Below are positions 7,574 through 11,019 of a DNA stretch of 11,019 bases, one piece after another. The translations under genes and the position numbers were made by a program. Under the pieces are notes generated by a model, which saw only the letters and a program-made list of their open reading frames with translations, was not told the origin of the DNA and did not search any database. How positions within the stretch are numbered: the first letter of the stretch is position 1; every line of letters begins with the position of its first letter. Source of the DNA: Polyrhizophydium stewartii (taxonomy: Eukaryota; Chytridiomycota; Chytridiomycetes; Rhizophydiales); assembly GCA_027604665.1 (NCBI GenBank), contig JADGIZ010000621.1:1-11019 (forward strand). Direction: 5' to 3'.

Positions 7574-7660
7574 TCAGCCAGGTGCGCACGGCTGCGTCGG
7601 CGCCGACGCTCTGTCCGGGATCCTGTGTGCGCACACAGGTGGCGGCCGCGCCTGCTCCAT
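7574..7660 (-). other. Short upstream ORF (28 codons) before zinc-finger ATG
   Basis: An ATG at 7660 opens a 28-codon frame, starting MEQARPPPVC, that stops at 7576-7574, five bases before the presumed main ATG at 7568. If the main start is correct, this uORF could lower or condition translation by re-initiation. If the main protein instead starts upstream by splicing, this ATG is merely internal and out of frame. Confidence 0.25.
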
Positions 7661-7892
7661 GCGCACGGACCTCGCTCTGCTGCGCCACGAAGGGCGTCCG
7701 GGCGGAGGCGGGCTGTCCTGGTTGCTGGGGTTCGGGGTTGCTGGCTGGAGGCAAGACGGGCTGGGTGTGTCGGCGAGTGGGGAAAGGTCGACCGATGGCG
7801 GCGGCGGCGGCCTTATTGGCTTGCTGCTTGGCTGACTCGAGGGCAGTGCGGGCCGGCTTGCGAAAGGCCAACCGCAAATGGAAGGCGCGGTG

Positions 7893-7897
7893 ATTGG
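7893..7897 (-). promoter_or_regulatory. CCAAT box upstream of zinc-finger gene
   Basis: The minus-strand context is GAGCAACCAATCA, about 325 nt before ATG 7568 and 16 nt before the upstream limit of the coding-like frame. It shares CAACCAAT with the box upstream of MMADHC, in the same orientation. Confidence 0.3.
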
Positions 7898-8160
7898 TTG
7901 CTCATTCACTGCCGGTCAGTGCTGCCTGGCCACCCGCCGCAGCGGCCTGTCAGGAGCCCCGCGCACCGACCTCCCGTCCCCTCCCGCCCCGAGCGGCGCC
8001 CGCGCCACCGTCTGGCCACGCCAACGGCCGCTCGCCTGGCTGCTGTTCGCAGCGGCCACGCCACCGCCAACATGTGGGCGGGACGCGGCCTTGCCGCGGA
8101 CCCTCGCCTTCGGGCCACGTATGTCACTGCCACATGGGCACAGATTACCTTCTGCGGCCT

Positions 8161-8170
8161 TCCCGCGGGA
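8161..8170. repeat. Perfect 10-bp palindrome
   Basis: TCCCGCGGGA equals its own reverse complement. It lies in the divergent intergenic region, so it could be a symmetric protein-binding site, but a 10-bp palindrome in GC-rich DNA may be chance. Confidence 0.5.
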
Positions 8171-8210
8171 TCCAGTGCGGTCGGTGCCTCGCCACCCCAT
8201 CCCCCGTCTC

Positions 8211-8236
8211 GCAACCGGCCGCGCACGGCCGGTTGC
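8211..8236. repeat. 10-bp inverted repeat with 6-nt spacer
   Basis: The left arm GCAACCGGCC (8211-8220) and right arm GGCCGGTTGC (8227-8236) are exact reverse complements around GCGCAC. It could form a strong hairpin or a paired half-site for a dimeric factor. Its position, 40 bp from another palindrome and between divergent genes, favours a regulatory reading, but this is inference. Confidence 0.6.
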
Positions 8237-9054
8237 CGCTTGGCCGCCTTCTGCCGCAGTGCTGCCAGCCATGCGTCGCGGGGCACTGCAGGTGCGCCGC
8301 CCAAGCACAGCGCCCGCGCCGCACGTGGCCATGCATCGCAGAGCGGCATCCTGGCTGGGTGCTGGGGCCCTCAGTCGGCTTGGCCAAGGCAAGAGACTGC
8401 CGGCCAACACGGTGTGCGCACTTGAGATGACCGATGTCTGGCAGGCTTGAAATGTTTAGACTTCTCGTGCGGACGAACCTAATTATCCCGCAAGAGGAAG
8501 TGACCAGCATCAATTCTTCTACGAGCCTTTTGCCACGGAGAAAAGCCCGTCCATGGCCTGCACGAGAGTCTGAACTCTGAGACGCAGAGTCACCGGACGA
8601 TGCCGCCGATCACTCACAACCACAACGATGGCTTCCACGACCGCATGCCGAAACTCCCACGTCCGCCCGCACACAACGTGTGGCCGACTGCCGATGCAAA
8701 CGGGTCATCCTACCAAGATCGGCTTGAGCTCGAGCGGCGTGGCCTGCGTCGGCCCCAAAGGCAGCGAGATCCGCTCGACTTCGACTCCCTTTCCGACCAC
8801 CAAGCGGGCAGGCGGTTGCCAGATACTGCCGTCGCACCGTCCTCTGATGATGAAGCCCGCGATACCCGCGAGCCACCTTGCCAAGGCGGCTCTGGCGCGA
8901 GCCGTGCCAAGCCGGCGTGCGACTCGCTGCTTGCATTCAAATCAGCTTCTTTCTCGACATCGACTTGCCCACAAGCCGCCGACAACAGCAGCACGAGCAG
9001 CAGCACCACCAGCAGCACCTCACATCTCACACTCACTCTCTCGCACCGCGCGCG

Positions 9055-9809
9055 ATGGCATACGCACAGCAGCCCATGATGCAGCCCATGATGCAGCCAA
9101 TGATGCAACCTGCGATGCAGCCCATGATGCAGCCCGTGATGGGCGTGCCCACAACAGTGAGCCTGGCGTGCGCCGCCCGCTGTTCGTTTGGTTTTGCTGG
9201 GCCATCAACTCGCATCGCAACCAAATCTGCAGCAAACAGCATCGGCGCTGACCACATCGTCGGCCGCACCACTGCGCGGAACGACCCATGCTCGCCGCAT
9301 CACATGCAAAGGTGGTTGTCGTTGCTGGCCAGCAGAGCATGGGTCCGCCGCGCGATTGGACATACGGCCTCTTTGACTGCTTCGGTGACTGCGGCGGCTG
9401 CCTCCTCGCGTGCTGCTGCCCGTGCGTGAGTTACGGCCAGACAAAGCAGAACCTCAACCACGCCTCGGGCTGCATTGGCGTGAGTTCCGTCTGCTCTTGG
9501 CCGCCTGCGGCTGCCTGCTCGCGCGGCATCTGCTGCTCTCTGCAGTGGCCGAGCACGATGCTCACGCAACGCCGCTTTCCCGCCATCCCTTTCCGTGTTT
9601 GCATCCAGGACTGCATCGTCGGGTGCCTCATGGCATACATTGGCTGTTGGTGCTGCCTTGGAGGCAGCAACCGCTCAACCATCCGCGCAAAGTACAACAT
9701 CATGGGCGACTCGTGCGCCGACTGCTGCATCCACACCTTCTGCGCAACGTGCGCACTCACGCAAGAGAAGCGCGAGGTCGAGGCCATGATGGCGGCCGGT
9801 CGCAACTGA
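9055..9809 (+). CDS. PLAC8-family cysteine-rich protein, three exons
   Basis: Exons are 9055-9156, 9312-9479 and 9609-9809, giving 156 residues. The PLAC8 domain starts at W50: GLFDCFGDCGGCLLACCCPC (53-72) followed by VSYGQTKQ, the hallmark Cys cluster with CPC. Exon 3 gives DCIVGCLMAYIGCWCC, then R112-Y119-N120-I121 with G123, a DCCIHTFC motif (128-135) and CALTQEKREVE, the usual C-terminal family signature. The hydrophobic Cys-rich stretches suggest membrane association; plant relatives act in cell-number control and metal transport, animal PLAC8 in other roles, and the fungal function is unknown. The N-terminus is a Met/Gln/Pro repeat. ATG 9055 has G at -3 and +4. Exon 2's start is uncertain: in-phase acceptors also occur at 9333 and 9336, which would shorten it by 7 or 8 residues. 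Confidence 0.87.
9070..9141 (+). repeat. Six 12-bp units encoding Gln-Pro-Met-Met
   Basis: Units of CAGCCCATGATG and close variants run six times in frame from 9070 to 9141, encoding QPMM with substitutions (QPAM in unit 4, QPVM in unit 6). It forms nearly all of exon 1's N-terminal tail of the PLAC8 protein. Gln/Pro-rich tails of this kind are often seen in fungal PLAC8 proteins and are likely disordered. Confidence 0.9.
9157..9311 (+). other. PLAC8 intron 1 (155 nt)
   Basis: The donor is GTGAGC at 9157, phase 0, and the acceptor AAAG ends at 9311, the first AG after a CTGAC branch candidate at 9248-9252. GGCCAG|CAG|AGC at 9327-9338 gives two further in-phase acceptors 3 nt apart (NAGNAG type) with better YAG consensus. 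Transcript data would decide. Confidence 0.7.
9480..9608 (+). other. PLAC8 intron 2 (129 nt)
   Basis: The donor is GTGAGT at 9480 and the acceptor CCAG ends at 9608 after a clear pyrimidine tract; phase 0. The frame is open through the intron (no stop), so retention would insert 43 residues, but the spliced product joins SGCIG to DCIVGC as PLAC8 proteins require. Confidence 0.88.
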
Positions 9810-10387
9810 TTCGCCGCTCGGCTGTTCAAGCAAAGCGCCGCGTGCCTGGCGGAGGCCGACGCCAGGTTTGTGAGAGTCGCCACGCATAGACAAGCATGAG
9901 CTGCTCTGGGTTCGACTGGAGCCGTCAATGTCGATTGACGCCGCTCGAGGGAATGAAGTGCCGAGAGCTCATACCACACATCGCCTTGCAGGTCTTGCCC
10001 CATCGCAGAGTCGACACGAAGTCGCTGCGAGCAGCGCCGTGCTCGAACGGCGTTGCCTCATCGCCAACCGCACGCCGCGGCTGTGGGACAGCAGACACAC
10101 ACTGCTGCACCTGGATCGCCTGCAAGCACCAGTTGGTCAGCCGCCAAAGCCTGACTGAATGCTCTGCAAGATCAAATAGCTGAACCCGAAGCACAGATCA
10201 AGGACGCCGAGCAGGCTCTGGGTACTTTGAGGTCAGCGAAGGCGCCTGCTGGCAGCTCGCCGGACAGCGGATCCCACCTGAGCGGGGCACCGAGCTCTGG
10301 GGCAGTTCGTCGAAAGATCTCTCTCGGGTCTGGGAATCGGAAGCCTTCTGATATTCAACAGGTTGGAAAAATGCTTTAATCGTTTCA
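9810..10387. other. Convergent intergenic region between PLAC8 and vWA genes
   Basis: Some 578 bp with no intact gene. It should hold both 3' UTRs. The minus strand has ATTAAA at 10380-10375, a common variant polyadenylation signal, only about 8 nt past the vWA stop codon. No AATAAA is seen on the plus strand. An orphan coiled-coil-like frame is listed separately. Confidence 0.5.
10155..10379 (+). pseudogene. Orphan coiled-coil-like fragment lacking a start codon
   Basis: Directly after a TGA at 10152-10154 a 74-codon frame runs to TAA at 10377-10379. It starts LNALQDQIAEPEAQIKDAEQ, with heptad-like spacing of Leu/Ile/Ala and charged Glu/Lys between, and continues as a Ser/Gly-rich, then basic tail (RRKISLGSG). 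The only Met is the second-last residue, so it cannot be a free-standing gene. A neighbouring plus frame (about 9928-10158) ends at the same place with HTLLHLDRLQAP, so a single frameshift near 10155 could join the two. I read it as a possible decayed gene end, or an exon of an unrecognised gene. A chance frame in a 3' UTR is the main alternative. Confidence 0.25.
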
Positions 10388-11019
10388 TCAACTGTCAGTC
10401 TTATCATACTCCCTATCAATGGCGCCGAGGCACAGCTTGAGCAGCCACATCTCGGGCGACAGCTCGGCGCCGCGCCGCAGCATCTCCTCCGACTCCATCT
10501 CATAGTTGGACGTGCAGTCGATCATGCCGCCGACAGACGGATCTTGATCCAGACGCGATAAGAAGCGTTGCGCGGCTTCGTCGTTGCCGACCTGGCCAAT
10601 CTGCACCGACAGCGCGCCGGGGCCATACTGCGTCTTGAGCAGCGTGTTCTGGGCGTCGACGATGGCCGCCTGCAGCGCGTCTGGCGCCTCGCGCGTGGGC
10701 TCGCCGTCCGTCACAATGACAGCCAGCACGGGCTTGTTGAGCCGGCCCGTGATCGCAGGGCCGAGCACCAGCGGGTCGACGACCTTGGCCTTGAACTGTG
10801 TGCCGAGCGGCGTCATGCCCGCGAAGCGCGCGCGGGCGACCAGGCTCTCGACCTGCGCTTCGGTGCGCAGGCCCTCGCCAATCAGGTCGCCGTTCATGAA
10901 CCGCACCTGGATGCCGTCCTCGTCAAAGAACGTCGACACCGACGCCGTCTTGGCCAGGATGAACTTGAGGTCGTCGAGCCGCGAGCCGTTCTCCTCAAAG
11001 ACCATCGAGCCCGAGTCGT
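10388..11019 (-). CDS. von Willebrand factor A domain protein, C-terminal part
   Basis: The gene enters from the right edge; 209 residues are visible, ending at TGA 10390-10388. The first visible codons read D-S-G-S-M, the MIDAS metal-binding loop (DxSxS); the codon before ends in AC, as Asp (GAC) would. Other MIDAS positions are present: Thr in GMTPLGT and Asp in VIVTDGEPT. Thus the visible part is most of one vWA domain, beginning at its first strand's end, followed by the family-typical tail VGNDEAAQRFLSRLDQD, IDCTSNYEMESEEM and a closing LSPEMWLLKLCLGAIDREYD. Such intracellular fungal vWA proteins are widespread, often with N-terminal accessory domains, and of poorly known function; metal-dependent protein binding is the domain's general role. 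No intron is needed in the visible part. The true start is outside the window, although an ATG lies at 11005. Confidence 0.88.
   Translation of the reverse strand, partial: DSGSMVFEENGSRLDDLKFILAKTASVSTFFDEDGIQVRFMNGDLIGEGLRTEAQVESLVARARFAGMTPLGTQFKAKVVDPLVLGPAITGRLNKPVLAVIVTDGEPTREAPDALQAAIVDAQNTLLKTQYGPGALSVQIGQVGNDEAAQRFLSRLDQDPSVGGMIDCTSNYEMESEEMLRRGAELSPEMWLLKLCLGAIDREYDKTDS

Larger units (their letters stand above)
7906..9054. other. Divergent intergenic region between zinc-finger and PLAC8 genes
   Basis: About 1.15 kb with no convincing gene. Frames are open on both strands (for example plus 8600-9079 from an ATG, minus 7906-8349), but no motif is recognisable and opposing frames are equally plausible. 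It holds two palindromic structures (8161-8170, 8211-8236), an AT-richer patch at about 8445-8530, and a CAG/CAC-rich then CT/CA-rich leader at about 8985-9050 that looks like the PLAC8 5' UTR. It should contain both divergent promoters. Confidence 0.5.

Noticed and set aside
6714..7835. 373-codon plus-strand frame opposite the zinc-finger gene
   Set aside because: Gly/Arg-rich shadow of the Ala/Pro/Ser-rich regulator; no motif.
8600..9079. 159-codon plus frame from an ATG, overlapping the PLAC8 start
   Set aside because: It ends inside PLAC8 exon 1 in another frame, has no known domain, and its 3' part is the CAG/CA-rich leader of PLAC8. It could at most be an uORF or a small unknown gene; not supportable.
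9480..9608. Continuous reading through PLAC8 intron 2 as coding
   Set aside because: The frame is open, but perfect GTGAGT and a pyrimidine-tract CAG flank it, and removal restores the contiguous PLAC8 Cys pattern.
9900..9925. GGTTCGACT resembling a tRNA T-loop
   Set aside because: The flanking bases do not pair into a T-stem and no acceptor, D or anticodon arms can be built around it.
1..11019. Bacterial-style operon, CRISPR, phage or toxin-antitoxin content
   Set aside because: Spliced genes and eukaryotic families throughout; no short regularly spaced repeats, Shine-Dalgarno-led gene chains or phage proteins were seen.

Overview
The window reads as nuclear DNA of a GC-rich eukaryote with short, canonical GT-AG spliceosomal introns. 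The best guess is an early-diverging (chytrid-like) fungus. Five introns can be placed by protein homology: 83 and 145 nt in an aldo-keto reductase, 95 nt in a CblD homologue, 155 and 129 nt in a PLAC8 gene. Several genes carry Ala/Pro-rich low-complexity tracts. There is also an F-box-like/ankyrin gene of an expanded type and a cobalamin-trafficking gene, which Dikarya mostly lack. The chytrid assignment is inference; no ribosomal or phylogenetic marker is present.

Layout, left to right. (1) Plus strand, 1-1086: 3' part of an F-box-like ankyrin protein whose 28-residue repeats stop in mid-repeat. (2) 1087-2015: no intact gene, but a plus-strand remnant of a non-LTR retrotransposon reverse transcriptase at 1606-1881. 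(3) A run of four minus-strand genes in tandem: an unrecognised disordered protein (2016-3053), a complete three-exon aldo-keto reductase (3391-4539), a two-exon MMADHC/CblD homologue (4734-5947) and a C2H2 zinc-finger transcription factor (6141-7568, with coding-like sequence reaching to about 7877). (4) 7906-9054: a long divergent intergenic region with two perfect palindromic structures. (5) Plus strand, 9055-9809: a three-exon PLAC8-family Cys-rich protein with an N-terminal Met-Met-Gln-Pro repeat. (6) 9810-10387: convergent intergenic sequence with an orphan coiled-coil-like open frame. (7) Minus strand, 10388 to the window edge: the C-terminal part of a von Willebrand factor A domain protein, entering at its MIDAS motif.

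The genes do not form an operon or an obvious pathway; this is an ordinary eukaryotic gene neighbourhood. The functional highlight is the CblD homologue, which implies vitamin-B12 handling (methionine synthase and/or methylmalonyl-CoA mutase) in the host. No clearly new multi-gene system is visible. The less ordinary items are the ankyrin gene abutting a retroelement scrap, the orphan coiled-coil fragment, the unresolved 5' end of the zinc-finger gene, and CAACCAAT boxes shared by two neighbouring genes.
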